NCBI RefSeq assembly: GCF_001293685.1
Contig: NZ_BCAG01000006.1
Span: 186,001 to 250,000 of the forward strand
Source: Desulfatitalea tepidiphila
Lineage (GTDB): Bacteria; Desulfobacterota; Desulfobacteria; Desulfobacterales; Desulfosarcinaceae
DNA length: 64,000 nt
Reading direction: 5' to 3'
Shown: one piece after another, positions 34,019-43,263 of the stretch
How the letters are laid out: every line of letters begins with the position of its first letter
How positions within the stretch are numbered: the stretch's first letter is position 1
Made by a program: the position numbers and the translations under genes
Notes under the pieces: model-generated
What the model was told of the DNA's origin: nothing
Database searches by the model: none
The model's input: the letters and a program-made list of their open reading frames with translations, nothing else

Positions 34019-35527
34019 TTACACCTGCTGGCGAATGTACGGCGTCACGAAGATCACCAGTTCGACATTCTCCTCGCTGTCTTCCATGTGTTTGAACAAT
34101 CGGCCGAGCAGAGGCAAGTCACCGAAAAAGGGCAACCCCTCGTGGCGGACCGTGCGGATTTTAGTGATCAGGCCGGCCAGTACGAAAGAATTGCCCTCGC
34201 GCACCCGAACCGTTGTGGCCAGTTCCTGCAAGTCGATCACCGGGTTGGAGATGGCCTGGGTGGAGACGCCGGTGGGAATCTCCACATCCACTTCCCGCTG
34301 GATGCGTGTCAAGGCCGGTACGATGTGAAAGGTGACCATGCCGTCCGAGGAAATCTGGGTGGTCAACCCCAGCTGCAGCCCCAGAACAGCGCGCCGGATG
34401 GAGGTCCCGATGGTGATGAAGCCGGTCTCGCGGTCGCGGTCCACGCCATCGACATCGGCGTAAGGAAACTGATACCCCACGGTGAGCAGGGCGGACTGAC
34501 GGTTCATCACCGTCAAATGGGGATTGGAGAGCACCTTCACGTCTCCCTGGGTCTTGAGGAAATCGAGCAGGGCTGAAAATTGGGATTGGCCGCTTTTAAC
34601 GATGGCGCCGTTGTTGTTGAACGCCAACTGGAACACATCGGGCAGCGCGCCGCTGCTCGATGTAAAGGCCACGTCCAATTCACTCCAATCGATGCCGTAT
34701 TTGCTTTCATCGGTGAGGCGCACTTCCATGATCCGGGCTTCTACGAACACCTGTCGATTGAGCGATTCGGTCAGCGAATCGAGGAAACGCACCATGGCAT
34801 CAACGCGACGGGGGGTATCGGCCATATAAATGATGCCGGCATTGCGGTTGAGCCGCAAAACGCCCTCCTCGGACTTCAACCCGTCCAGGGCCTGGGCCAC
34901 GGCCTGCCACAGGTCCGAACTCTGCTCCGGCTTCTTGGTCTTGATCTGGTATTTACCCGACACGCCGGCGCTGTCCACCCCCGAGCCGAGCATGTCGCCG
35001 CCCACATCGACCACGGTTTCCCCGATCAGGTCGAGACTGTCGAACTGATAGATGCGCTCGACGAATCTCCGTATCGCCAGCGCGCCTTTTTCCATGTGCC
35101 AGGCGTATCCGGCGCCGTTGACCACGATCATGTCCAGGGCCTCGGCAAGGGTCACGTTTTTGAGATTCACGGTCACCGGCCGGCCCAGATCGATCTCCGC
35201 TTCGATGGAGAGATTGTATTCCGCATCCTTTGTCAAGGCAGCCAAAACTTCGCCCAGGGGCGCCTTGTCGAAGACCAGGGAATAAAGCATAGGGGCCGCA
35301 ACCACTTCACGGGTCAACGGGGCCATCTGCTCGGAAAACGGCGGCGGCCCGGGCTGAGGCCGTTGCTTGGCCTGGTTGAGCTGCTCCTGCGGCCTCATCT
35401 GATCCAACTCGTTTGGATAATGGACCAACGGAGATTGCGGCTGGCGGGCGGCGCATCCGCTGCCCAGTGCCATGCAGAGCAGGACGGCGATCGCCAGCCA
35501 GCCATTGCCATTGCGGGGAGTATTCAT
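34019..35527 (-). CDS. mshL: outer-membrane secretin MshL
   Basis: The outer-membrane ring through which the pilus exits. The 502-residue protein is a lipoprotein (lipobox MALGSGC near residue 25) with an N0/STN-type domain (about 85-140: LVFDKAPLGEVLAALTKDAEYN), an N1 domain with LRLNRNAGIIYMADTPRRVDAM, and the secretin core from about 290 (VEARIMEVRLTD, VKVLSNPHLTVMNRQSA, and C-terminal LPFFGDLPLLGRLFKHMEDS). All are MshL features. It is the fourth gene of the minus-strand mshI-J-K-L run. Confidence 0.92.
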   Translation of the reverse strand: MNTPRNGNGWLAIAVLLCMALGSGCAARQPQSPLVHYPNELDQMRPQEQLNQAKQRPQPGPPPFSEQMAPLTREVVAAPMLYSLVFDKAPLGEVLAALTKDAEYNLSIEAEIDLGRPVTVNLKNVTLAEALDMIVVNGAGYAWHMEKGALAIRRFVERIYQFDSLDLIGETVVDVGGDMLGSGVDSAGVSGKYQIKTKKPEQSSDLWQAVAQALDGLKSEEGVLRLNRNAGIIYMADTPRRVDAMVRFLDSLTESLNRQVFVEARIMEVRLTDESKYGIDWSELDVAFTSSSGALPDVFQLAFNNNGAIVKSGQSQFSALLDFLKTQGDVKVLSNPHLTVMNRQSALLTVGYQFPYADVDGVDRDRETGFITIGTSIRRAVLGLQLGLTTQISSDGMVTFHIVPALTRIQREVDVEIPTGVSTQAISNPVIDLQELATTVRVREGNSFVLAGLITKIRTVRHEGLPFFGDLPLLGRLFKHMEDSEENVELVIFVTPYIRQQV

Positions 35528-35556
35528 TTAAAACGGCTCCTTTTTTGCCATTGCAC

Positions 35557-36081
35557 TCACTTGCCTTGATCACTGGAATATCGCGGTCGCGGCGACTCGA
35601 TGAACCATCGACTGCCTTGACGCACCAGCGAAACGCCTTCCGCGGAAATTTTCTCGACGACAAATGCCATCACCTGGTCTTTTTCACGGTACACGCGCCC
35701 ATCGAGGACGGCCAGGTGGTGCATCGTACCGGTCGGTGCATCGACCCTCATGATGCCGCTCAGGTTCGGCAATTCGACTTTTTCCTGTAGAGCCGCTGCC
35801 GAATTCTTTTCCGGCGATGCCTCTTTCACACGGCTGTCCGCGGGCAACGAAAAGGAGGCGCCACTGATGCCGATTCCATCGAACGCACGGACGGCATTTT
35901 CGGCCAACCGGCCTTCCAGGCGTGCGAACTTGTGACGCAGCGACACGATGGTGGCCGAACTGGCTTGAAGAGGTTTGCTTTCCAGGGCGATAAAACCGTA
36001 TCCGTTGACGCCCGCTACCGCCAGGGCGGCGAGCAGCCAACCGCAAATGCACGCTTGTTGTTTACTTCCGACCAGCTTCAT
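35557..36081 (-). CDS. mshK: MshK-like pilus assembly protein
   Basis: A 174-residue bitopic protein with one N-terminal transmembrane segment (about 11-33) and a periplasmic part containing a GspC/PilP-like small beta domain near 108-165 (LSGIMRVDAPTGTMHHLAVLDGRVYREKDQVMAFVVEKIS). Such proteins link the inner-membrane complex to the secretin. It lies between the PilO-like gene, with which it overlaps by four bases, and the secretin gene, the position of mshK. Sequence similarity within the family is low, so the name rests mainly on order and architecture. Confidence 0.75.
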   Translation of the reverse strand: MKLVGSKQQACICGWLLAALAVAGVNGYGFIALESKPLQASSATIVSLRHKFARLEGRLAENAVRAFDGIGISGASFSLPADSRVKEASPEKNSAAALQEKVELPNLSGIMRVDAPTGTMHHLAVLDGRVYREKDQVMAFVVEKISAEGVSLVRQGSRWFIESPRPRYSSDQGK

Positions 36082-36650
36082 AACGCCTCGGTTTGGGTCT
36101 CGATCCGATGGGTCGTGACGTGGGGCAGCACCTCCGGCGCGGGAGTGGGGTCGCCGATCCTGTATCGGAACAGAAACTCGATCTGCAGATCCATTTCATG
36201 CGGACCCGCGGCGGCGGAGACACCCAATCGCCTGACCGTCAGATAGGGATAGTTACCCAACGCGGTCAGAAAGCCGACCGCCTGCCCCAGGGGACCGCGC
36301 AGGCTGATCTCACAGGGGACTTGATCTTCGCCCATCTGGCTCATTTCCGGATGGATCTTCACATCCGCCAGATCGAAAGCGGCTGCCAGGGCCATCAATC
36401 GGCTTCGCATGGCAACGATGCCCAGATCCATGGATTCCACCGCCAGGAACCGGCCATCATGGGAGGCCATGGTGTCTGCCAGGCGTTTGGCATTCTGGCG
36501 GAGAAAATCGTTTTCCCTGCGAGCCTGCTCGTTGCTCTGCCGAGACGCCGCCACCTGGTCGACTTTACTCCCGTTCCAGAACGTCACGGCCAATGCCAGG
36601 ATCCAGATGCAGCCCGCTGCGGCCCATCGCAATTTCATCTGGGTGCTCAT
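36078..36650 (-). CDS. mshJ: PilO/MshJ-like inner-membrane protein
   Basis: A 190-residue bitopic protein: transmembrane segment at about 8-25, a coiled-coil region (about 32-75, QSNEQARRENDFLRQNAK) and a ferredoxin-like periplasmic domain (about 95-170). This is the architecture of PilO/GspM/MshJ, which dimerise with PilN/GspL to form the alignment complex. It overlaps the upstream mshI-like gene by four bases and the downstream gene by four bases, showing tight translational coupling. Confidence 0.8.
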   Translation of the reverse strand: MSTQMKLRWAAAGCIWILALAVTFWNGSKVDQVAASRQSNEQARRENDFLRQNAKRLADTMASHDGRFLAVESMDLGIVAMRSRLMALAAAFDLADVKIHPEMSQMGEDQVPCEISLRGPLGQAVGFLTALGNYPYLTVRRLGVSAAAGPHEMDLQIEFLFRYRIGDPTPAPEVLPHVTTHRIETQTEAL

Positions 36651-38041
36651 ATCAACTCCAGGCGCAAGGCAATCACATAATGGGCCAATGCTTCCGTCGC
36701 TGCTCCGGGATCCAATGAGACCTGGATGTCATTGATGGAAAACTGCTGCGCCGATTTGAAATCGGCTTTTACGCGAGCCACCAGAGAGGCCAGCAGGGCT
36801 TTGAGCTGTTCGGTGCTTCCCACCCTGACCTTGGCCGTCAGTTTTATGGCCGGCTGTTCTTCCAGATCCATGTCCAGGGCCTGCAGCTGCATGCCCGCAG
36901 GCAGGCCGGCCAGCAGGCGCCGGACCTCATCGGCACACACCGGGCGCTCGGCCGCCTCGAGCACCCGGTCCAGGGCCTGCTCATAGTCGGCCAAAGACGT
37001 CGCCGATTGCGTTGCCTGCTGCTCGATGATCCTGAACGCCGTGTTCTCCTGCCGGAGCATTCTGCTCAGCACCAGGTTTTCACCCATCAACGGCAGCAGC
37101 AACAGGGCGCCGACCAAAATACCGGCCCACTGAACCGGCTCCCATTCGAGCTCACGTTTGACTCTGCGATGGGCCAGACTGAAAAAGGAAGTTTTAAAAA
37201 TCGCATGTCTCGACGGGAGCAGCCCATCGAGGAATGGCACCGCTTCGCTGGCAATGGTGTGGCTGCCCTTGAGCATTGGCTGAAGATCGATGACATCCCT
37301 CCCGAGCATGTCGCTGAACGATTCACACGTCTCGCCCGGTCCTGCCAGAAGGTAAACCCGGTTCAATTCCGTCTTGGTTTTCTGGGAGAACATATAAAGG
37401 GATTGATTGATCTCGAACGTCAAAGCTTCCAGCCGGTCTGTGCCCTCGGCCAGAGCCACGTTGCGGGAAAAAATGAAATGCCCTTTGGAATAAAAATAGA
37501 GGCGGCACTCGCAGCCGCCCATATGGATCAGCAGGGTGCCTTGACCATCGACATCGGCCACCGATTGGGCCAGTTTGTCCAGCCAGAGAAACGCCGGGGC
37601 AGTGATCCGGCGGGGGGCCAGATCCAGTTGTTCCAATGCGTCGTATAGCCGATAGCCCTTCTCTTCCTGGAGAAAATAGGCCATCAGCCCGCCTTCGAAT
37701 CCCTCTGGAGGAAGACTCTGGTAATTGAAGAAGTGTTGGATCTGCCGGCACTCCGGAAAGGCGGCGCTCAGCTTACGTTCCAGGAAGGGCTCGATCAGGG
37801 ATGGCCGGGTGGATTGAAACGCATAGCGTTCCATACCCAGCCAATGATCCGGCACGATGCATAGATGTTTATGGTTGCCTCGGATCGATTTTGGAATCCT
37901 TTCGGCGATGCCTTCATCCGATAAGACCTGATCCATGGGCAGCCTTAACATGCAGCGGCCGGCATCCGAGAGTCCTGTGGAAATCCACAGTACCTCGTCG
38001 TCGTGAACTACACAAACTGTGTTCGAGTTCTTCTTAAGCAT
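36647..38041 (-). CDS. mshI: MshI-like PilM/PilN fusion protein
   Basis: A 464-residue protein combining a cytoplasmic actin-like PilM/GspL domain (about 1-280, with LIHMGGCECRLYFYSKG as the probable phosphate loop region), one transmembrane segment near 305-325 (WAGILVGALLLLPLMG), a coiled coil and a PilN-like periplasmic ferredoxin fold (about 395-460). It is the first gene of the minus-strand half of the pilus locus. The fusion replaces separate pilM and pilN genes, as in MshI and GspL. No neighbouring pilM or pilN exists, which supports this. Confidence 0.82.
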   Translation of the reverse strand: MLKKNSNTVCVVHDDEVLWISTGLSDAGRCMLRLPMDQVLSDEGIAERIPKSIRGNHKHLCIVPDHWLGMERYAFQSTRPSLIEPFLERKLSAAFPECRQIQHFFNYQSLPPEGFEGGLMAYFLQEEKGYRLYDALEQLDLAPRRITAPAFLWLDKLAQSVADVDGQGTLLIHMGGCECRLYFYSKGHFIFSRNVALAEGTDRLEALTFEINQSLYMFSQKTKTELNRVYLLAGPGETCESFSDMLGRDVIDLQPMLKGSHTIASEAVPFLDGLLPSRHAIFKTSFFSLAHRRVKRELEWEPVQWAGILVGALLLLPLMGENLVLSRMLRQENTAFRIIEQQATQSATSLADYEQALDRVLEAAERPVCADEVRRLLAGLPAGMQLQALDMDLEEQPAIKLTAKVRVGSTEQLKALLASLVARVKADFKSAQQFSINDIQVSLDPGAATEALAHYVIALRLELI

Positions 38042-38088
38042 CTGTTTTCATGGCATCTTGAAATGGCATCGAATGTGGATCACCGATT

Positions 38089-38107
38089 ATGCCGGTATTA
38101 TCGGCAT
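38089..38107. promoter_or_regulatory. palindrome ATGCCG-N7-CGGCAT before mshI
   Basis: A perfect 6-bp inverted repeat separated by an AT-rich 7-base spacer, 48 bases upstream of the mshI start. It could be an operator for the minus-strand pilus genes. No regulator is suggested by the sequence. Confidence 0.3.
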
Positions 38108-38240
38108 GATTGGATAAATACTTGAAAAAATAATTTTTCGACCGACTATAGGTGGCTTTCCCCCCTCATGGGAGAAAGAAGGCGATGTGCCATGCAATGG
38201 GAAAAAACAGGGCTGGGGGTATCGATGTTTCAAAAGATCA

Positions 38241-38270
38241 AAAAAAGCCGGGGACTCGACAGCCCCCGGC
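38241..38270 (-). terminator. Rho-independent terminator of prpE
   Basis: Read on the minus strand, GCCGGGGG pairs with CCCCGGC across a short loop and runs into TTTTTT (complement of 38241-38246). It lies 31-60 bases beyond the prpE stop codon. Confidence 0.88.
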
Positions 38271-38300
38271 GTCTAAACGTATTGCGATCAGCGATGAAGC

Positions 38301-40208
38301 TTAATTGGGTCGGGCGCCGGCGTAGCCGATGCTCTTGAGGGCCACTTCCATCTCGGCCAGGATGGCCGGATCGTCGATGGTGGCCGGCACGTTGTACGTC
38401 TTGTTGTCGGCGATCTTCTGGATGGTCCCGCGCAGGATCTTGCCCGAACGCGTCTTGGGCAGCCGGTTGACCACCGTGGCGGTCTTGAAGGCGGCCACGG
38501 GTCCGATACGGTCGCGCACCATCTGCACCACCTCGCGCTGAATCTCGGCATGATCGCGCTTCACGCCGGCCTTGAGCACCAGGAAGCCGATGGGCACCTG
38601 GCCCTTGAGGCTGTCTTCCACACCCAGGACGGCGCACTCGGCCACGTCCGGATGGTCGGACAGCACCTCCTCCATGGCGCCGGTGGAGAGGCGATGGCCG
38701 GCCACGTTGATGATGTCGTCGGTGCGGGCCATGACATAGGCATAGCCGTCGGCATCGATGAAACCGGCGTCCGCGGTCTTGTAGTAGCCGGGAAACTCTT
38801 CCAGGTACGACTCGACGAACCGGTCGTCGTTTTGCCAGAGGGTCGGCAGGGTCCCCGGGGGCAGGGGCAGCTTGACCACCAGGGCGCCGATTTCGCCAGG
38901 GGCCACCCGACGGTTGTCGTTGTCCACCACCTGCAGGTTCCAACCGGGCACGGCCTTGGTGGGGGAGCCATATTTGACCGGGAAGCGGTGCAGGCCCATG
39001 CAGTTGGCCGCGATGGCCCACCCGGTTTCGGTCTGCCACCAGTGGTCGATGACCGGCACGTTAAGGTTCTTTTCGGACCACTGGATCGTGTCGGGGTCGG
39101 ACCGCTCGCCGGCGAGAAAGAGAATCTTGAAACAGGAGAGATCGTACTTCTTGATCAACTCGCCCCTGGGATCTTCGCGCTTGATGGCCCGGAAGGCGGT
39201 GGGCGCCGTGAACAGGGATTTGACCTTGTGCTGGGAGATGACACGCCAGAATACCCCTGCGTCGGGCGTGCCCACCGGCTTGCCCTCGAACAGGATGGTG
39301 GTGGCCCCCTGGAACAACGGGGCGTAGACGATGTAGGAGTGGCCGACCACCCAGCCCACGTCCGAAGCGGCCCAGAAGACATCGCCGGGGTCGATGTCGT
39401 AGATCGCCTTCATGGTCCATTTGAGGGCCACCAGGTGACCGCCGTTGTCGCGCACCACGCCCTTGGGCTGCCCGGTTGTCCCCGAGGTGTAGAGAATGTA
39501 GAGCGGATCGGTGGCCGCCACCGGAACGCAGTCGGCCGGCCGCGCTTTGACCATGCCCGCCTGCCAATCCACATCGCGCCCGTCGATCATTTCGGCCTTT
39601 ACCATGGGGCGCTGGAGAACGATACACGCCTGCGGCTTGGAGGCCGCCATGTCGATGGCCTTGTCGAGCAGCGGTTTGTAAGGAATGACTTTCTTGACCT
39701 CGATGCCGCAGGAGGCCGAAACGATCACCTTGGGCTTGGCGTCGTTGATGCGGGTAGCCAACTCTTTGGCCGCGAACCCACCGAAGACGACCGAGTGGAT
39801 GGCGCCGATGCGCGCACAGGCCAGCATGGCGATGGCTGCCTCGGGAATCATGGGCATGTAGATGAGCACCCGATCCCCTTTGGTCACGCCCTGATCGATG
39901 AGCACGCCGGCGAACCGGGCCACCTCGTCGCGCAGTTGCGCATAGGTGTACTGCTTGATGGTGTCGGTCACCGGGCTGTCGTAGATCAGGGCCGCCTGGT
40001 CGCCACGGCCGTTTTCAACATGATAGTCCAAGGCATTGTAGCAGGTATTGACCACTCCGCCGCTGAACCAGTGGTAGAAGGGTTTGTCGCTGTCATCCAG
40101 CACCTTGTCCCACTGTTTGTACCAGTGGCAGGCCTGGGCCGCTTTGGCCCAGAAGGTTTCCGGATGGTTCAAGGATTCCGCGTATGCGGCGTCGTATGCA
40201 TTGGTCAT
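38301..40208 (-). CDS. prpE: propionyl-CoA synthetase (acyl-CoA synthetase, PrpE-like)
   Basis: Activates propionate (and possibly acetate) to the CoA thioester with ATP. The 635-residue ANL-family enzyme has the P-loop-like YTSGTTGQPKG near residue 240, the DHWWQTETGW adenylate motif, the hinge GRTDDIINVAGHRLSTGAMEE and the catalytic Lys in KTRSGKILRG near 597. The N-terminal SGGVVNTCYNALDYHV and AREDDVGW-type FWAASDVGWVVGHSYIVYAPL favour PrpE over acetyl-CoA synthetase. It lies downstream of satP with a 223-base gap and ends in a strong terminator. Propionate oxidation through methylmalonyl-CoA is common in sulfate reducers. Confidence 0.9.
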   Translation of the reverse strand: MTNAYDAAYAESLNHPETFWAKAAQACHWYKQWDKVLDDSDKPFYHWFSGGVVNTCYNALDYHVENGRGDQAALIYDSPVTDTIKQYTYAQLRDEVARFAGVLIDQGVTKGDRVLIYMPMIPEAAIAMLACARIGAIHSVVFGGFAAKELATRINDAKPKVIVSASCGIEVKKVIPYKPLLDKAIDMAASKPQACIVLQRPMVKAEMIDGRDVDWQAGMVKARPADCVPVAATDPLYILYTSGTTGQPKGVVRDNGGHLVALKWTMKAIYDIDPGDVFWAASDVGWVVGHSYIVYAPLFQGATTILFEGKPVGTPDAGVFWRVISQHKVKSLFTAPTAFRAIKREDPRGELIKKYDLSCFKILFLAGERSDPDTIQWSEKNLNVPVIDHWWQTETGWAIAANCMGLHRFPVKYGSPTKAVPGWNLQVVDNDNRRVAPGEIGALVVKLPLPPGTLPTLWQNDDRFVESYLEEFPGYYKTADAGFIDADGYAYVMARTDDIINVAGHRLSTGAMEEVLSDHPDVAECAVLGVEDSLKGQVPIGFLVLKAGVKRDHAEIQREVVQMVRDRIGPVAAFKTATVVNRLPKTRSGKILRGTIQKIADNKTYNVPATIDDPAILAEMEVALKSIGYAGARPN

Positions 40209-40334
40209 GTGGATTTCCTTTCATGTCGTGATCGTGGCCCATCGCCCGCACCGCTTCCGTTCCCCCATCCCAGGCCAGGGGGCATCCAGGGCACAGAGTG
40301 CCGCAGGTATGCCCGGGGCATGGCATGGGAGGAA

Positions 40335-40364
40335 TGCCTGGAGCGCTTCGAGCCGCTCCAGGCA
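40335..40364. repeat. 11-bp perfect hairpin between satP and prpE
   Basis: TGCCTGGAGCG (40335-40345) pairs with CGCTCCAGGCA (40354-40364) around an 8-base loop. No T-run follows on either strand. It may be an RNA-stabilising or processing hairpin, or a leaky attenuator in the 223-base gap. Confidence 0.6.
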
Positions 40365-40431
40365 GGTATGGTGGATTCCTGCGGGCACGCAGGATGGCGG
40401 AGAGGGCCGTTGAATACAATACTTACCGTGA

Positions 40432-41043
40432 TCAAGCCGACTCTTTGGCCAGTTTGCCCAGGGGCGCACGGGCCGGCCCGTTGTCGATCCACGGTTTGCC
40501 CAGGGGTAGAATCTGGCGGCCGAAAACCTGGGCATAAATGGCGGCGGCCATCATGTACCAGGCATTCAGGGCGCAGAGAATCAGGATGACGGCTGTCGGC
40601 TTGGTCAATCCCGGATAACCGAAATGAGCCAGATCCAGGCCGATAAATCCGATAACCAGCAGCGTGAAGGTCGACGCCATGGCGCTATGGATCCGCATGG
40701 CACCGACCCACATGATCATCGTGTAAAGGGTCCAGACCACGAGGAAGATCCCCACGTCCGTGTGGTTCAGGGTGTAGATTTTGAAGTGGTTCAGCAGCCA
40801 GATGATGCCCAGGGCGATCCAGAAGGCGCCGTAAGAGACAAAGGCGCTGTAACCGAAATTGTTGCCGCATTTGAATTCCTGGAAGCCGGCGATCAATTGG
40901 GCCACGCCGCCAAAGGCGAGGGCGAGCGCCAGCACCGGGCCGATGCCGCACCAGCCGAGGTTGTGAAACTGAAGAATCAGGGTGGTGAGACCAAACCCTG
41001 CCAGACCGACGACCGCCGGATTGCCTTGACCTTCTGCTGCCAT
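40432..41043 (-). CDS. satP: acetate/succinate-type permease SatP (GPR1/FUN34/YaaH family)
   Basis: A 203-residue inner-membrane carrier for acetate or related short acids. It has the family signature NPAVVGLAGFGLTTLI at the N-terminus and six transmembrane helices. FGGVAQLIAGFQEFKCGNNFGYSAFVSYGAFW includes the conserved Gly/Phe-rich stretch, and the C-terminal LILCALNAWYMMAAAIY is typical. GGAGG precedes the ATG by 4-5 bases. It is the first gene behind the sigma-54 promoter at 41145-41160 and is followed by prpE, so uptake and activation of propionate/acetate appear co-expressed. Confidence 0.9.
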   Translation of the reverse strand: MAAEGQGNPAVVGLAGFGLTTLILQFHNLGWCGIGPVLALALAFGGVAQLIAGFQEFKCGNNFGYSAFVSYGAFWIALGIIWLLNHFKIYTLNHTDVGIFLVVWTLYTMIMWVGAMRIHSAMASTFTLLVIGFIGLDLAHFGYPGLTKPTAVILILCALNAWYMMAAAIYAQVFGRQILPLGKPWIDNGPARAPLGKLAKESA

Positions 41044-41131
41044 GGGACCTCCTTTTGGGGTTGACTACGACTCATGAATGGAGGCACAGCCGAACGTGGC
41101 CATGCCGAACCGCTTTAGAAGAACCTATTTA

Positions 41132-41146
41132 CTGAGGATTCCTCAG
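41132..41146. promoter_or_regulatory. 15-bp palindrome over the predicted satP start site
   Basis: CTGAGGA-T-TCCTCAG is perfectly palindromic and covers the region just downstream of the -12 element, including the expected transcription start. It could be a repressor site or the 5' stem of the mRNA. Confidence 0.4.
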
Positions 41147-41160
41147 CAATCGGCATGCCA
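41145..41160 (-). promoter_or_regulatory. sigma-54 promoter of satP-prpE
   Basis: On the minus strand TGGCATGCCGATTGCT matches the -24/-12 consensus TGGCACG-N4-TTGCW with a single mismatch (T for C at position 6) and correct spacing. It lies about 100 bases upstream of satP. Two operator-like palindromes 97-199 bases further upstream and the adjacent NtrC-type regulator gene fit activator-dependent control. Confidence 0.8.
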
Positions 41161-41256
41161 TTCAGTCATTAATTAACTAAATAAAATGAATCCAGTAGGT
41201 TATGAGAGATATGGCTTCAATACTGTTTTTTAAATGAATGGAGTTCTGCAAATAAA

Positions 41257-41274
41257 TGGGATTCTTTTGTCCCA
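41257..41274. promoter_or_regulatory. upstream activator site 1, TGGGA-N8-TCCCA
   Basis: TGGGATTCTTTTGTCCCA is a perfect 5-bp palindrome with an AT-rich 8-base centre, centred about 105 bp upstream of the -24 element. A second copy lies exactly 70 bp away. Its position suits binding of the NtrC-type regulator encoded next door. Confidence 0.6.
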
Positions 41275-41326
41275 ATCCGGAGGGAACTACGCGCTAACAG
41301 ACTGATTTCAATTATCAATGGGATAA

Positions 41327-41344
41327 TGGGTCATTTTTGTCCCA
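41327..41344. promoter_or_regulatory. upstream activator site 2, TGGGT-N8-TCCCA
   Basis: TGGGTCATTTTTGTCCCA shares TTTTGTCCCA with site 1 and differs by one base in the left half. An extra TGGGA at 41319-41323 lies 8 bases before it. The site is 70 bp from site 1 and 12 bases beyond the end of the regulator gene. Confidence 0.55.
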
Positions 41345-41355
41345 ATTGAGGACAA

Positions 41356-43263
41356 TTAAAGCCCAAGCCCTTTCATTTTACGGAACAGCGTGCGGCGGTC
41401 GATCCCCAGCAATTCGGCCACTCGGCTGCGGTGCCACTGATTCTCCTTGAGCAGATGCTCGATGTAACGCTTCTCGAAGGCCTGGACCGCATCGCTCAAC
41501 GTGAGATCGGTCCGGTCCGGCTGGAGGAGCAGCTCATCGGTCGAAACGGCCTGCGCCTCGGGTTCGGCGGCCTGGCCCAGTCCCAAAAAGTCGAGCTGCC
41601 CCAGGGTGATATATCGGTGGACGCTGTTTTGCAGCTCGCGCACATTGCCCGGCCAGTCGTAGCGCTGCATGGCCGCGATCACCCGCTGGGGCACCACGGG
41701 AATCCGATCGCCGTGGGGATAATCGCTGAGAAAATGGTTGACCAGCAGGGGGATATCCTCTTTTCTGGACTTCAAGGCCGGCAGATAGACGGGCAGGATG
41801 TGGATCCGGTAATAGAAATCCTTGCGGAAACTGCCCGTCTCCAGGCTGCCGCGCAGGTTGCGGTTGGTGGCCGCCACGATACGGATGTCGGCTTGCTTCA
41901 CCTCGCTGCTGCCGATGGGCGTGTATCCGCCCCCCTCGATGGCCCGCAGCAGCTTGACCTGCATGGTCAGGTTCAACTCGCCCACCTCGTCCATGAACAG
42001 GGTGCCGCCGTCGGCCGCGTCGAGATATCCGGGCTTGTCCTGGTCCGCTCCGGTAAATGCGCCTTTGCGGTAGCCGAAAAACTCGCTTTCGACCAGGTTG
42101 TCCGGGATGGCGCCGCAGTGCACGGTGACGAACTTCCTGCTGCCCCGGTCGCTCAGATCGTGAATGGTCTTGGCCACCAGTTCCTTGCCGGTGCCCGACT
42201 CGCCGTAGATGATCACGTGGGCAGTGGACTCGGCCGCCTTGAGAATGCTTTCGTACACCTCCTGCATGGCCCGGCTCTTGCCTATGATCTGGCCGAACCG
42301 GCTGGCCGTGCGCAGGGAGGATTTCAGCCGCCGGTTCTTCTCGGCCAGTTGAATCTCCCGCTGGCGCAGCCAATCCTCGGTGGCCTTGCGCTCGGTGATA
42401 TCGAGCACCACGGCCTGCATATGGCGCACCTGACCCTCGGCATCGAACACCGGGGCCTGAATGGCATCGTACCAGCGGCCGTCCTTTTCATTGTAGAACT
42501 CGGTGTGAACGGTCTGGCCCGTGAACACGTCCGGATGGCGGCACCAGGGGCAGGGCTTTTCCAGGCCGTAGAGGGAAAGATGGCAACAGCTGCCGGTGGG
42601 ATCTGCACCCAGGTGATCGACCAGCCTGCGGTTGACGAAATCGAGGCGAAACTGGGCGTCGCACGTATAGATGAACCCTTCGAAAATGGAGACGATCTCG
42701 GCCAGCCGGGCCTCGCTCTGCTTGAGGGCCGCGGCGGTCTTTTCCCGAATGGCGATCTCCTTTTTCAGCTCCAAATTGGCTGCCAGCAGCTCTTCGGTTC
42801 GCCGTTGCAGGTCCAGGGTGCGGGAACGGATTTCTGTTTCCAGGTGAGCCTGGTAACGCTGATTCTCATCCCTCAGCCGGTTGCGTTCCAGGGCGCGGTT
42901 GACGGCGTGCTCGAGCACCGCCATATCCACGATGGGTTTGGTGACGAAATCGAAAGCACCCAGGCGCAGGGCGGCCACGGCATCCTGGAGCACCCCGGCC
43001 CCGGTCACCACGATCACCGGCACGCGCGCCAGCTCCCCGGCCATGGCCTCGAGCACCTCCAGGCCGTCCATGCGCGGCATGCGCAGATCCAGCAGTATGA
43101 CGTCGGGCGTGACGGCCCGAAAGCGTTCGAGTCCCTCGCGGCCGTCCGCGGCCTGGGCCACGATGAAGCCGCTGTCTTCCAGGTAAGTGGAAATGCTGTC
43201 CCGGACGATGTCTTCATCGTCGATCACCAGCACACAGCGTTTGGCCGATCGCTCAGTGAACAC
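41356..43263 (-). CDS. NtrC-type sigma-54 response regulator with PAS domain
   Basis: A 635-residue regulator that should activate the sigma-54 promoter of satP-prpE. Order: receiver domain (1-125; phosphorylated Asp59 in LLDLRMP, Lys in TKPI), coiled coil, PAS domain (about 190-310) with a cysteine cluster [20 protein letters not shown]+ domain (about 335-570; [15 protein letters not shown] for sigma-54 contact, DEVGELN), and a C-terminal Fis-type helix-turn-helix ([20 protein letters not shown]). The Cys pairs may bind metal or sense redox. It overlaps the kinase gene upstream by 11 bases, forming a two-component pair. Confidence 0.93.
   Translation of the reverse strand: MFTERSAKRCVLVIDDEDIVRDSISTYLEDSGFIVAQAADGREGLERFRAVTPDVILLDLRMPRMDGLEVLEAMAGELARVPVIVVTGAGVLQDAVAALRLGAFDFVTKPIVDMAVLEHAVNRALERNRLRDENQRYQAHLETEIRSRTLDLQRRTEELLAANLELKKEIAIREKTAAALKQSEARLAEIVSIFEGFIYTCDAQFRLDFVNRRLVDHLGADPTGSCCHLSLYGLEKPCPWCRHPDVFTGQTVHTEFYNEKDGRWYDAIQAPVFDAEGQVRHMQAVVLDITERKATEDWLRQREIQLAEKNRRLKSSLRTASRFGQIIGKSRAMQEVYESILKAAESTAHVIIYGESGTGKELVAKTIHDLSDRGSRKFVTVHCGAIPDNLVESEFFGYRKGAFTGADQDKPGYLDAADGGTLFMDEVGELNLTMQVKLLRAIEGGGYTPIGSSEVKQADIRIVAATNRNLRGSLETGSFRKDFYYRIHILPVYLPALKSRKEDIPLLVNHFLSDYPHGDRIPVVPQRVIAAMQRYDWPGNVRELQNSVHRYITLGQLDFLGLGQAAEPEAQAVSTDELLLQPDRTDLTLSDAVQAFEKRYIEHLLKENQWHRSRVAELLGIDRRTLFRKMKGLGL

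Noticed and set aside
38550-40589. 679-codon plus-strand frame opposite prpE
   Set aside because: A long antisense frame caused by codon bias; prpE motifs are complete on the minus strand and its terminator follows.
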